Below are positions 1-11,049 of a DNA stretch of 64,000 nt, piece by piece; position 1 is the stretch's first letter, and every line of letters begins with the position of its first letter. Source of the stretch: Haematobia irritans (taxonomy: Eukaryota > Arthropoda > Insecta > Diptera > Muscidae); the NCBI RefSeq assembly GCF_050003625.1, contig NC_134397.1, forward strand, positions 73,759,551 through 73,823,550, read 5' to 3'. The position numbers and the translations under genes were made by a program. Below the pieces are notes generated by a model that ran no database searches, was not told the origin of the DNA, and saw nothing but the letters and a program-made list of their open reading frames with translations.

Positions 1-169
1 TTCATATAAAAATTTCAATTTTTTTAGGATTTGGGTGGATTTTTCGATTTTTTGAGGGTGATCACGAATTATCGTCCTTTTCGCTCTAGGACGCTTAGTT
101 TAGGAGATATGGCCAAAAGAAGTTTTTCATATAAAAGTTTCAATTTTTTTAGGATTTGGGTGGATTTTT

Positions 170-240
170 CAATTTTTTCGAATTATCGTCCTTTTCGCTC
201 TAGGACGCTTAGTTTAGGAGATATGGCCAAAAGAAGTTTT
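170..240 (+). repeat. 114-bp short monomer class (type example)
   Basis: The linker GAGGGTGGTCA is missing, so TTTTTT joins CGAATTATCG directly. The ATG-box spacing here is 114 bp (109 to 223). The same junction is found at about 2,548, 5,954, 9,168, 14,979, 15,592, 17,705, 26,317, 28,537, 31,886 and 34,627. Close variants are at 5,838 (TTTTTTGAATTATCG), 30,404 and 31,397 (TTTTTTTCGAACTATCG), and 36,996. All are in domain A. Loss of 11 bp is about one helical turn and removes the GGTCAC motif. Confidence 0.85.
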
Positions 241-1299
241 TGATATAAAAATTTCAATTTTTTTAGGATTTGGGTGGATTTTTCGATTTTTCGGGGGTGG
301 TCACGAATTATCGTCCTTTTAGCTCTAGGACGCTTAGTTTAGGAGATATGGCCAAAAGAAGTTTTTCATATAAAAATTTCAATTTTTTTAGGATTTGGGT
401 GGATTTTTCGATTTTTCGGGGGTGGTCACGAATTATCGTCCTTTTAGCTCTAGGACGCTTAGTTTAGGAGATATGACAAAAAGAAGTTTTTCATATAAAA
501 ATTTCAATTTTTTTAGGATTTGGGTGGATTTTTCGATTTTTTGAGGGTGGTCACGAATTAAAGCCCTTTTCGCTCTAGGACGCTTTGTTTAGGAGATATG
601 GCTAAAAGAAGTTTTTTATATAAAAATTTCAATTTTTTTAGGATTTGGGTGGATTTTTCGATTTTTTGAGGGTGGTTACGAATTATCGTGCTTTTCGCTC
701 TAGGACGCTTAGTTTAGGAGATATGGCCAAAAGAAGTTTTTCATATAAACATTTCAATTTTTTTAGGATTTGGGTGGATTTTTCGATTTTTCGGGGGTGG
801 TCACGAATTATCGTCCTTTTAGCTCTAGGACGCTTAGTTTAGGAGATATGACCAAAAGAAGTTTTTCATATAAAAATTTCAATTTTTGTAGGATTTGGGT
901 GGATTTTTCGATTTTTTGAGGGTTGTCACTAATTATCGTCCTTTTCGCTCTAGGACGCTTAGTTTAGAAGATATGACCAAAAGAAGTTTTTCATATAAAA
1001 ATTTCAATTTTTTTAGGATTTGGGTGGATTTTTCGATTTTTTGAGGGTGGTCACGAATTATCGTCCTTTTCGCTCTAGGACGCTTAGTTTAGGAGATATG
1101 GCCAAAAGAAGTTTTTCATATAAAAATTTCAATTTTTTTAGGATTTGGGTGGATTTTTCGATTTTTTGAGGGTGGTCACGAATTATCGTCCTTTTAGCTC
1201 TAGGACGCTTAGTTTAGGAGATATGACCAAAAGAAGTTTTTCATATAAAAATTTGAATTTTTTTAGGATTTGGGTGGATTTTTCGATTTTTTGAGGATG

Positions 1300-1549
1300 C
1301 ACCCAGAGAAGGAATATGATCACCTCAAACATGTTTCAAGAGCAAAATATTATTTTTGGATGGTGACCATGTAACATGTTCGGTGCAACCATGTTATTTT
1401 CTCTGAAATTATGTATCTGTTTTCGGAAAGCATGTTATGTTTGCTGAGAAAATAACTTTTTTGCGACAAACATGTTACATGGTCGCCATCCAAAAATAAT
1501 ATTTTGCTCTTGAAACATGTTTGAGGTGATCATATTCCTTCTCTGGGTG
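1300..1549. mobile_element. Foldback / MITE-like insertion, copy 1
   Basis: This 250-bp insert has no similarity to the satellite. Its ends are CACCCAGAG and CTCTGGGTG. Arms 1300-1380 and 1469-1549 are reverse complements over 81 bp with a single mismatch (GGTGACC versus GGCGACC). Imperfect pairing continues to 1403 and 1446, leaving a loop of about 42 bases. CATGTT occurs six times, twice inside the palindrome AAACATGTTT, as subterminal transposase-binding motifs often do. The flanks read GAGGATG before and TGGTCACG after; the empty site is GAGGGTGGTCACG, so a 2-bp TG target duplication fits best. It has no coding capacity and would be non-autonomous. The family is not identified. Confidence 0.88.
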
Positions 1550-1927
1550 TGGTCACGAATTAAAGCCCTTTTCGCTCTAGGACGCTTAGTTTAGGAGATA
1601 TGGCCAAAAGAAGTTTTTCATATAAAAATTTCAATTTTTTTAGGATTTGGGTGGATTTTTCGATTTTTGTAGGGGTCGTCACGAATTATCGTCCTTTTCG
1701 CTCTAGGACGCTTAGTTTAGGAGATATGACAAAAAGAAGTTTTTCATATAAAAATTTCAATTTTTTTAGGATTTGTGTGGATTTTTCGATTTTTTGAGGG
1801 TGATCACGAATTATCGTCCTTTTCGCTCTAGGACGTTTAGTTTAGGAGATATGGCCAAAAGAAGTTTTTCATATAAAAATTTAAATTTTTTTAGGATTTG
1901 GGTGGATTTTTCGATTTTTTGAGGATG

Positions 1928-2177
1928 CACCCAGAGAAGGAATATGATCACCTCAAACATGTTTCAAGAGCAAAATATTATTTTTGGATGGTGACCATGT
2001 AACATGTTCGGTGCAACCATGTTATTTTCTCTGAAATTATGTATCTGTTTTCGGAAAGCATGTTATGTTTGCTGAGAAAATAACTTTTTTGCGACAAACA
2101 TGTTACATGGTCGCCATCCAAAAATAATATTTTGCTCTTGAAACATGTTTGAGGTGATCATATTCCTTCTCTGGGTG
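1928..2177. mobile_element. Foldback / MITE-like insertion, copy 2
   Basis: I see no difference from copy 1 on reading through it. It begins exactly 628 bp later and shares the private flank change GAGGATG (instead of GAGGGTG). The satellite that follows, AATTAAAGCC, then a GGGGTCGTCACG linker, then TTTGTGTGG, then GGACGTTTAG, is also the same as after copy 1. The copy therefore arose by tandem duplication of a 628-bp segment carrying the element, not by a second transposition. Confidence 0.88.
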
Positions 2178-2889
2178 TGGTCACGAATTAAAGCCCTTTT
2201 CGCTCTAGGACGCTTAGTTTAGGAGATATGGCCAAAAGAAGTTTTTCATATAAAAATTTCAATTTTTTTAGGATTTGGGTGGATTTTTCGATTTTTGTAG
2301 GGGTCGTCACGAATTATCGTCCTTTTCGCTCTAGGACGCTTAGTTTAGGAGATATGACAAAAAGAAGTTTTTCATATAAAAATTTCAATTTTTTTAGGAT
2401 TTGTGTGGATTTTTCGATTTTTTGAGGGTGATCACGAATTATCGTCCTTTTCGCTCTAGGACGTTTAGTTTAGGAGATATGGCCAAAAGAAGTTTTTCAT
2501 ATAAAAATTTAAATTTTTTTAGGATTTGGGTGGATTTTTCGATTTTTTCGAATTATCGTCCTTTTCGCTCTAGGACGCTTAGTTTAGGAGATATGGCCAA
2601 AAGAAGTTTTTCATATAAAAATTTCAATTTTTTTAGGATTTGGGTGGATTTTTCGATTTTTCGGGGGTGGTCACGAATTATCGTCCTTTTAGCTCTAGGA
2701 CGCTTAGTTTAGGAGATATGACCAAAAAAAGTTTTTCCTATAAAAATTTGAATTTTTTTAGGATTTGGGTGGATTTTTCGATTTTTTGAGTTTGGTCACG
2801 AATTAAAGCCCTTTTCGCTCTAGGACGCTTAGTTTAGGAGATATGGCCAAAAGAAGTTTTTCATATAAAAATTTCAATTTTTGTAGGAT

Positions 2890-3420
2890 TTGGGTGGATT
2901 TTTCGTTTTTTTTTTTGGGGTGGTCACGAATTATCGTCCTTTTCGCTCTAGGACGCTTAGTTTAGGAGATATGGCCAAAAGAAGTTTTTCATATAAAAAT
3001 TTCAATTTTTTTAGGATTTGGGTGGATTTTTCGATTTTTTTAGGGGTGGTCACGAATTATCGTCCTTTTCGCTCTAGGACGCTTAGTTTAGGAGATATGA
3101 CAAAAATAAGTTTTTCATATAAAAATTTCAATTTTTGTAGGATTTGGGTGGATTTTTCGTTTTTTTTTGGGGTGGTCACGAATTATCGTCCTTTTCGCTC
3201 TAGGACGCTTAGTTTAGGAGATATGGCCAAAAGAAGTTTTTCATATAAAAATTTCAATTTTTTTAGGATTTGGGTGGATTTTTCGATTTTTTTAGGGGTG
3301 GTCACGAATTATCGTCCTTTTCGCTCTAGGACGCTTAGTTTAGGAGATATGACAAAAATAAGTTTTTCATATAAAAATTTCAATTTTTTTAGGATTTGGG
3401 TGGATTTTTCGATTTTTTGA
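2890..3420 (+). repeat. Run of 126-bp frame-keeping monomers
   Basis: Linkers with an extra base (TTTTTTTAGGGGTGG or a longer T-run before GGGGTGG) make the unit 126 bp, a multiple of three. Reading frames then continue through several monomers; here one stays open for 176 codons from a TTG. Similar runs are at 25,044-25,619, 33,729-34,178, 36,595-36,969, 37,703-38,152, 51,261-51,632 and 54,744-55,193. I read these as chance openings, not genes. Confidence 0.75.
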
Positions 3421-4755
3421 GGGTTATCACGAATTATCGTCCTTTTCGCTCTAGGACGCTTAGTTTAGGAGATATGGCCAAAAGAAGTTTTTCATATAAA
3501 AATTTCAATTTTTTTAGGATTTGGGTGGATTTTTCGATTTTTTGAGTTTGGTCACGAATTAAAGCCCTTTTCGCTCTAGGACGCTTAGTTTAGGAGATAT
3601 GGCCAAAAGAAGTTTTTCATATAAAAATTTCAATTTTTGTAGGATTTGGGTGGATTTTTCGATTTTTTGAGGGTAGTCACGAATTATCGTCCTTTTCGCT
3701 CTAGGACGCTTAGTTTAGGAGATATGGCCAAAAGAAGTTTTTCATATAAAAATTTCAATTTTTTTAGGATTTGGGTGGATTTTTCGATTTTTTGAGGGTG
3801 GTCACGAATTAAAGCCCTTTTCGCTCTAGAACGCTTTGTTTAGGAGATATGGCTAAAAGAAGTTTTTCATATAAAAATTTCAATTTTTTTAGGATTTGGG
3901 TGGATTTTTCGATTTTTTGAGGGTGGTTACGAATTATCGTCCTTTTCGCTCTAGGACGCTTAGTTTAGGAGATATGGCCAAAAGAAGTTTTTCATATAAA
4001 AATTTCAATTTTTTTAGGATTTGGGTGGATTTTTCGATTTTTTTAGGGGTGGTCACGAATTATCGTCCTTTTCGCTCTAGGACGCTTAGTTTAGGAGATA
4101 TGACAAAAAGAAGTTTTTCATATAAAAATTTCAATTTTTTTAGGATTTGGGTGGATTTTTCGATTGTCGCTCTAGGACGCTTAGTTTAGGAGATATGGCC
4201 AAAAGAAGTTTTTCATATAAAAATTTCAATTTTTTTAGGATTTGGGTGGATTTTTCGATTTTTTGGGGGTGGTTACGAATTATCGTCCTTTTCGCTCTAG
4301 GACGCTTAGTTTAGGAGATATGGCCAAAAGAAGTTTTTCATATAAAAATTTCAATTTTTGTAGGATTTGGGTGGATTTTTCGATTTTTTGAGGGTGGTCA
4401 CGAATTAAAGCCCTTTTCGCTCTAGGACGCTTTGTTTAGGAGATATGGCTAAAAGAAGTTTTTTATATAAAAATTTCAATTTTTTTAGGATTTGGGTGGA
4501 TTTTTCAATTTTTTGAGGGTGGTCACGAATTATCGTCCTTTTCGCTCTAGGACGCTTAGTTTAGGAGATATGGCCAAAAGAAGTTTTTCATATAAACATT
4601 TCAATTTTTTAGGATTTGGGTGGATTTTTCGGGGGTGGTCACGAATTATCGTCCTTTTAGCTCTAGGACGCTTAGTTTAGGAGAATTTTTTCATATAAAA
4701 ATTTGAATTTTTTTAGGATTTGGGTGGATTTTTCGATTTTTTGAGGGTGGTCACG

Positions 4756-5255
4756 AATTAAAGCCCTTTTCGCTATAGGACGCTTAGTTTAGGAGATATG
4801 GCCAAAAGAAGTTTTTCATATAAAAATTTCAATTTTTGTAGGATTTGGGTGGATTTTTCGATTTTTTGAGGGTGGTCACGAATTATCGTCCTTTTCGCTC
4901 TAGGACGCTTAGTTTAGGAGATATGACCAAAAGAAGTTTTTCATATAAAAATTTCAATTTTTTTAGGATTTGGGTGGATTTTTCGATTTTTTGAGGGTGG
5001 TCACGAATTATCGTCCTTTTCGCTCTAGGACGCTTAGTTTAGGAGATATGGCCAAAAGATGTTTTTCATATAAAAATTTCAATTTTTTTAGGATTTGGGT
5101 GGATTTTTCGATTTTTTGAGGGTGGTCACGAATTATCGTCCTTTTAGCTCTAGGACGCTTAGTTTAGGAGATATGACCAAAAGAAGTTTTTCATATAAAA
5201 ATTTGAATTTTTTTAGGATTTGGGTGGATTTTTCGATTTTTTGAGGGTGGTCACG
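4756..5255 (+). repeat. Four-monomer higher-order repeat, 500 bp (instance)
   Basis: Four successive monomers carry a fixed code: (1) AATTAAAGCC, ATGGCC, TTTTTGTAGG; (2) AATTATCGTCC, ATGACC; (3) AATTATCGTCC, ATGGCC; (4) TTTTAGCTC, ATGACC, AAATTTGAATT. The next monomer is type 1 again, exactly 500 bp from the start. One private change (AAAGATG for AAAGAAG) is in monomer 3. Confidence 0.82.
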
Positions 5256-6605
5256 AATTAAAGCCCTTTTCGCTCTAGGACGCTTAGTTTAGGAGATATG
5301 GCCAAAAGAAGTTTTTCATATAAAAATTTCAATTTTTGTAGGATTTGGGTGGATTTTTCGATTTTTTGAGGGTGGTCACGAATTATCGTCCTTTTCGCTC
5401 TAGGACGCTTAGTTTAGGAGATATGGCCAAAAGAAGTTTTTCATATAAAAATTTCAATTTTTTTTAGGATTTGGGTGGATTTTTCGATTTTTTTAGGGGT
5501 GGTCACGAATTATCGTCCTTTTCGCTCTAGGACGCTTAGTTTAGGAGATATGGCCAAACGAAGTTTTTCATATAAAAATTTCAATTTTTTTAGGATTTGG
5601 TGGATTTTTCGATTTTTTGAGGGTGGTCACGAATTAAAGCCCTTTTCGCTCTAGGACGCTTAGTTTAGGAGATATGGCCAAAAGAAGTTAGGATTTGGGT
5701 GGATTTTTCGATTTTTTTAGGGGTGGTCACGAATTATCGTCCTTTTCGCTCTAGGACGCTTAGTTTAGGAGATATGGCCAAAAGAAGTTTTTCATATAAA
5801 AATTTCAATTTTTTTAGGATTTGGGTGGATTTTTCGATTTTTTGAATTATCGTCCTTTTCGCTCTAGGACGCTTAGTTTAGGAGATATGGCCAAAAGAAG
5901 TTTTTCATATAAAAATTTCAATTTTTTTAGGATTTGGGTGGATTTTTCGATTTTTTCGAATTATCGTCCTTTTCGCTCTAGGACGCTTAGTTTAGGAGAT
6001 ATGGCCAAAAGAAGTTTTTCATATAAAAATTTCAATTTTTTTAGGATTGGGGTGGATTTTTCGATTTTTTGAGGGTGGTCACGAATTATCGTCCTTTTAG
6101 CTCTAGGACGCTTAGTTTAGGAGATATGACCAAAAGAAGTTTTTCATATACAAATTTGAATTTTTTAGGATTTGGGTGGATTTTTCGATTTTTTGAGGGT
6201 GGTCACGAATTAAAGCCCTTTTCGCTCTAGGACGCTTAGTTTAGGAGATATGGCCAAAAGAAGTTTTTCATATAAAAATTTCAATTTTTGTAGGATTTGG
6301 GTGGATTTTTCGATTTTTTGAGGGTGGTCACGAATTATCTTCCTTTTCGCTCTAGGACGCTTAGTTTAGGAGATATGGCCAAAAGAAGTTTTTCATATAA
6401 AAATTTCAATTTTTTTTAGGATTTGGGTGGATTTTTCGATTTTTTTAGGGGTGGTCACGAATTATCGTCCTTTTCGCTCTAGGACGCTTAGTTTAGGAGA
6501 TATGACAAAAAGAAGTTTTTCATATAAAAATTTGAATTTTTTTAGGATTTGGGTGGATTTTTCGATTTTTTTAGGGGTGGTCACGAATTATCGTCCTTTT
6601 CGCTC

Positions 6606-6624
6606 TAGGTTAGGTTAGGTTAGG
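6606..6624 (+). repeat. Short (TTAGG)n run inside a monomer
   Basis: The stretch CTCTAGGACGCTTAGTTTAGG is replaced by TAGGTTAGGTTAGGTTAGG, that is TAGG plus three TTAGG units. TTAGG is the telomere repeat of many arthropods. The monomer box TTAGTTTAGG is one step from it, and GCTTAGGTTAGG occurs at about 15,383 (GAGGTTAGG at 14,771), so local slippage can also explain it. Confidence 0.8.
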
Positions 6625-8056
6625 AGATATGACAAAAAGAAGTTTTTCATATAAAAATTTCAATTTTTTTAGGATTTGGGTGGATTTTTCGATTTTCGCT
6701 CTAGGACGCTTAGTTTAGGAGATATGGCCAAAAGAAGTTTTTCATATAAAAATTTCAATTTTTTTAGGATTTGGGTGGATTTTTCGATTTTTTGGGGGTG
6801 GTTACGAATTATCGTCCTTTTCGCTCTAGGACGCTTAGTTTAGGAGATATGGCCAAAAGAAGTTTTTCATATAAAAATTTCAATTTTTGTAGGATTTGGG
6901 TGGATTTTTCGATTTTTTGAGGGTGGTCACGAATTAAAGCCCTTTTCGCTCTAGGACGCTTAGTTTAGGAGATATGGCCAAAAGAAGTTTTTCATATAAA
7001 AATTTGAATTTTTTTAGGATTTGGGTGGATTTTTCGATTTTTTGAGGGTGGTCACGAATTAAAGCCCTTTTCGCTCTAGGACGCTTAGTTTAGGAGATAT
7101 GGCCAAAAGAAGTTTTTCAAATAAAAATTTCAATTTTTTTAGGATTTGGGTGGATTTTTCCATTTTTCGGGGGTGGTCACGAATTATCGTCCTTTTAGCT
7201 CTAGAACGCTTAGTTTAGGAGATATGACCAAAAGTAGTTTTTCATATAAAAATTTAAATTTTTTTAGGATTTGGGTGGATATTTCGATTTTTTGGGGGTG
7301 GTTACGAATTATCGTCCTTTTCGCTCTAGGACGCTTAGTTTAGGAGATATGGCCAAAAGAAGTTTTTCATATAAAAATTTCAATTTTTTTAGGATTTGGG
7401 TGGATTTTTCGATTTTTCGGGGGTGGTCACGAATTATCGTCCTTTTAGCTCTAGGACGCTTAGTTTAGGAGATATGACCAAAAGAAGTTTTTCATATAAA
7501 AATTTGAATTTTTTTAGGATTTGGGGGGATTTTTCGATTTTTTGAGGGTGGTCACGAATTAAAGCCCTTTTCGCTCTAGGACGCTTAGTTTAGGAGATAT
7601 GGCCAAAAGAAGTTTTTCATATAAAAATTTCAATTTTTGTAGGATTTGGGTGGATTTTTCGATTTTTTGAGGGTGGTCACGAATTATCGTCCTTTTCGCT
7701 CTAGGACGCTTAGTTTAGGAGATATGACCAAAAGAAGTTTTTCATATAAAAATTTCAATTTTTTTAGGATTTGGGTGGAGTTTTCGATTTTTTGAGGGTG
7801 GTTACGAATTATCGTGCTTTTCGCTCTAGGACGCTTAGTTTAGGAGATATGGCCAAAAGAAGTTTTTCATATAAACATTTCAATTTTTTTAGGATTTGGG
7901 TGGATTTTTCGATTTTTCGGGGGTGGTCACGAATTATCGTCCTTTTAGCTCTAGGACGCTTAGTTTAGGAGATATGACCAAAAGAAGTTTTTCATATAAA
8001 AATTTGAATTTTGTTAGGATTTGGGGGGATTTTTCGATTTTTTGAGGGTGGTCACG

Positions 8057-8550
8057 AATTAAAGCCCTTTTCGCTCTAGGACGCTTAGTTTAGGAGATAT
8101 GGCCAAAAGAAGTTTTTCATATAAAAATTTCAATTTTTGTAGGATTTGGGTGGATTTTTCGATTTTTTGAGGGTGGTCACGAATTATCGTCCTTTTCGCT
8201 CTAGGACGCTTAGTTTAGGAGATATGACCAAAAGAAGTTTTTCATATAAAAATTTCAATTTTTTTAGGATTTGGGTGGATTTTTCGATTTTTTGAGGGTG
8301 GTCACGAATTATCGTCCTTTTCGCTCTAGGACGCTTAGTTTAGGAGATATGGCCAAAAGAAGTTTTTCATATAAAAATTTAATTTTTTTTAGGATTTGGG
8401 TGGATTTTTCGATTTTTTGAGGGTAGTCACGAATTATCGTCCTTTTAGCTCTAGGACGCTTAGTTTAGGAGATATGACCAAAAGAAGTTTTTCATATAAA
8501 AATTTGAATTTTTTTAGGATTTGGGTGGATTTTTCGATTTTTTGAGGGTG
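8057..8550 (+). repeat. Four-monomer higher-order repeat ending at foldback copy 3
   Basis: The same 1-2-3-4 code as at 4,756-5,255 is present. Monomer 3 has AAATTTAATTTTTTTT and monomer 4 has the linker GGGTAGTCACG. The foldback element lies exactly between monomer 4 and the following type 1 monomer. The satellite left of copy 1 (about 1,036-1,299) has the same last two monomers, so the insertion point is at a higher-order repeat boundary. Confidence 0.8.
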
Positions 8551-8800
8551 CACCCAGAGAAGGAATATGATCACCTCAAACATGTTTCAAGAGCAAAATA
8601 TTATTTTTGGATGGTGGCCATGTAACATGTTCGGTGCAACCATGTTATTTTCTCTGAAATTATGTATCTGTTTTCGGAAATCATGTTATGTTTGCTGAGA
8701 AAACAACTTTTTTGCGACAAACATGTTACATGGTCGCCATCCAAAAATAATATTTTGCTCTTGAAACATGTTTGAGGTGATCATATTCCTTCTCTGGGTG
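8551..8800. mobile_element. Foldback / MITE-like insertion, copy 3
   Basis: Same 250-bp length and same monomer insertion point as the other copies, with a few substitutions: GGTGGCCATG for GGTGACCATG, AAATCATG for AAAGCATG and AAACAAC for AAATAAC. Here the left flank is the unmutated GAGGGTG, and the right flank is TGGTCACG. Satellite on the right matches that after copy 2 through shared rare variants: GGGGTCGTCACG, GGACGTTTAG, the 114-bp short monomer and GAGTTTGGTCACG. It is thus an older duplicate of the same inserted segment. The copy 1 and 2 flank change must postdate the split. Confidence 0.88.
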
Positions 8801-9520
8801 TGGTCACGAATTAAAGCCCTTTTCGCTCTAGGACGCTTAGTTTAGGAGATATGGCCAAAGAAGTTTTTCATATAAAAATTTCAATTTTTTTAGGATTTGG
8901 GTGGATTTTTCGATTTTTTTAGGGGTCGTCACGAATTATCGACCTTTTCGCTCTAGGACGCTTAGTTTAGGAGATATGACAAAAAGAAGATTTTCATATA
9001 AAAATTTCAATTTTTTTTGGATTTGGGTGGATTTTTCGATTTTTTGAGGGTGATCACGAATTATCGTCCTTTTCGCTCTAGGACGTTTAGTTTAGGAGAT
9101 ATGGCCAAAAGAAGTTTTTCATATAAAAATTTAAATTTTTTTAGGATTTGGGTGGATTTTTCGATTTTTTCGAATTATCGTCCTTTTCGCTCTAGGACGC
9201 TTAGTTTAGGAGATATGGCCAAAAGAAGTTTTTCATATAAAAATTTCAATTTTGTTAGGATTTGGGTGGATTTTTCGATTTTTCGGGGGTGGTCACGAAT
9301 TATCGTCCTTTTAGCTCTAGGACGCTTAGTTTAGGAGATATGACCAAAAGAAGTTTTTCATAAAAAAATTTGATTTTTTTTAGGATTTGGGTGGATTTTT
9401 CGATTTTTTGAGTTTGGTCACGAATTTAAGCCCTTTTCGCTCTAGGACGCTTAGTTTAGGAGATATGGCCAAAAGAAGTTTTTCATATAAAAATTTCAAT
9501 TTTTGTAGGATTTGGGTGGA
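8551..9520 (+). repeat. Dispersed duplicate of the 1,928-2,900 segment
   Basis: Copy 3 and the next seven or so monomers follow the same ordered set of private variants as the satellite after copy 2. These are the GGGGTCGTCACG linker, GGACGTTTAG with AAATTTAAATT, the 114-bp monomer, CGGGGGTGG with TTTTAGCTC, and the rare linker TTGAGTTTGGTCACG at about 2,790 and 9,413. Copy 3's segment has its own changes, for example GGCCAAAGAAG (one A lost) near 8,855 and ATCGACC near 8,940. The distance between the two segments is about 6.6 kb. Confidence 0.8.
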
Positions 9521-10549
9521 TTTATCGATTTTTTGAGGGTGGTCACGAATTATCGTCCTTTTCGCTCTAGGACGCTTAGTTTAGGAGATATGGCCAAAAG
9601 AAGTTTTTCATATAAAAATTTCAGTTTTTTTAGGATTTGGGTGGATTTTTCGATTTTTTTAGGGGTGTTCACGAATTATCGTCCTTTTCGCTCTAGGACG
9701 CTTAGTTTAGGAGATATGACAAAAAGAAGTTTTTCATATAAAAATTTCAATTTTTTTAGGATTTGGGTGGATTTTTCGATTTTTTGAGGGTTATCACGAA
9801 TTATCGTCCTTTTCGCTCTAGGACGCTTAGTTTAGGAGATATGGCCAAAAGAAGTTTTTCATATAAAAATTTCAATTTTTTTAGGATTTGGGTGGATTTT
9901 TCGATTTTTTTAGAGGTGATCACGAATTATCGTCCTTTTCGCTCTAGGACGCTTAGTTTAGGAGATATGGCCAAAAGAAGTTTTTCATATAAAAATTTAA
10001 ATTTTTTTAGGATTTGGGTGGATTTTTCGATTTTTTGAGGGTTATCACGAATTATCGTCCTTTTCGCTCTAGGACGCTTAGTTTAGGAGATATGGCCAAA
10101 AGAAGTTTTTCATATAAAAATTTCAATTTTTTTAGGATTTGGGTGGATTTTTCGATTTTGTGAGGGTGGTCACGAATTAAAGCCCTTTTCGCTCTAGGAC
10201 GCTTTGTTTAGGAGATATGGCTAAAAGAAGTTTTTCATATAAAAATTTCAATTTTTTTAGGATTTGGGTGGATTTTTCGATTTTTTGAGGGTGGTTACGA
10301 ATTATCGTGCTTTTCGCTCTAGGACGCTTAGTTTAGGAGATATGGCCAAAAGAAGTTTTTCATATAAACATTTCAATTTTTTTAGGATTTGGGTGGATTT
10401 TTCGATTTTTCGGGAGTGGTCACGAATTATCGTCCTTTTAGCTCTAGGACGCTTAGTTTAGGAGATATGACCAAAAGAAGTTTTTCATATAAAAATTTCA
10501 ATTTTTTTAGGATTTGGGTGGATTTTTCGATTTTTTGAGGGTGGTCACG

Positions 10550-11049
10550 AATTAAAGCCCTATTCGCTCTAGGACGCTTAGTTTAGGAGATATGGCCAAA
10601 AGAAGTTTTTCATATAAAAATTTCAATTTTTGTAGGATTTGGGTGGATTTTTCGATTTTTTGAGGGTGGTCACGAATTATCGTCCTTTTCGCTCTAGGAC
10701 GCTTAGTTTAGGAGATATGACCAAAACAAGTTTTTCATATAAAAATTTCAATTTTTTTAGGATTTGGGTGGATTTTTCGATTTTTTGAGGGTGGTCACGA
10801 ATTATCGTCCTTTTCGCTCTAGGACGCTTAGTTTAGGAGATATGGCCAAAAGAAGTTTTTCATATAAAAATTTCAATTTTTTTAGGATTTGGGTGGATTT
10901 TTCGATTTTTTGAGGGTGGTCACGAATTATCGTCCTTTTAGCTCTAGGACGCTTAGTTTAGGAGATATGACCAAAAGAAGTTTTTCATATAAAAATTTGA
11001 ATTTTTTTAGGATTTGGGTGGATTTTTCGATTTTTTGAGGGTGGTCACG
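10550..11049 (+). repeat. Four-monomer higher-order repeat, 500 bp (instance)
   Basis: Same 1-2-3-4 code with exact 500-bp spacing. Monomer 1 has the private change CCCTATTCGC and monomer 2 has CCAAAACAAG. The latter recurs 1,846 bp downstream and ties this block to the larger duplication. Confidence 0.82.

Larger units (their letters stand above)
1300..2555 (+). repeat. 628-bp tandem duplication carrying the foldback element
   Basis: The segment consisting of the insertion plus about three satellite monomers is repeated with a 628-bp offset. Both copies run through AATTAAAGCC, GGGGTCGTCACG, TTTGTGTGG and GGACGTTTAG in that order. They part at about 1918 versus 2546, where copy 1 meets the next insertion (GAGGATGCACCC) and copy 2 enters a 114-bp monomer (TTTTTTCGAATTATCG). 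The satellite left of each copy also differs. This is the pattern expected from unequal exchange between monomers. Confidence 0.85.

Noticed and set aside
1300..1549. Coding or tRNA-derived (SINE) content in the foldback element
   Set aside because: The loop is about 42 bases, there is no open frame of note, and no A/B-box promoter or poly-A tail is visible.
1300..1549. hAT-type reading of the element (CAG...CTG ends with an 8-bp target duplication)
   Set aside because: With those ends the flanks would be GGTGCACC and GGTGTGGT, which do not match each other or the empty site. A 2-bp TG duplication outside CACCC/GGGTG fits better.
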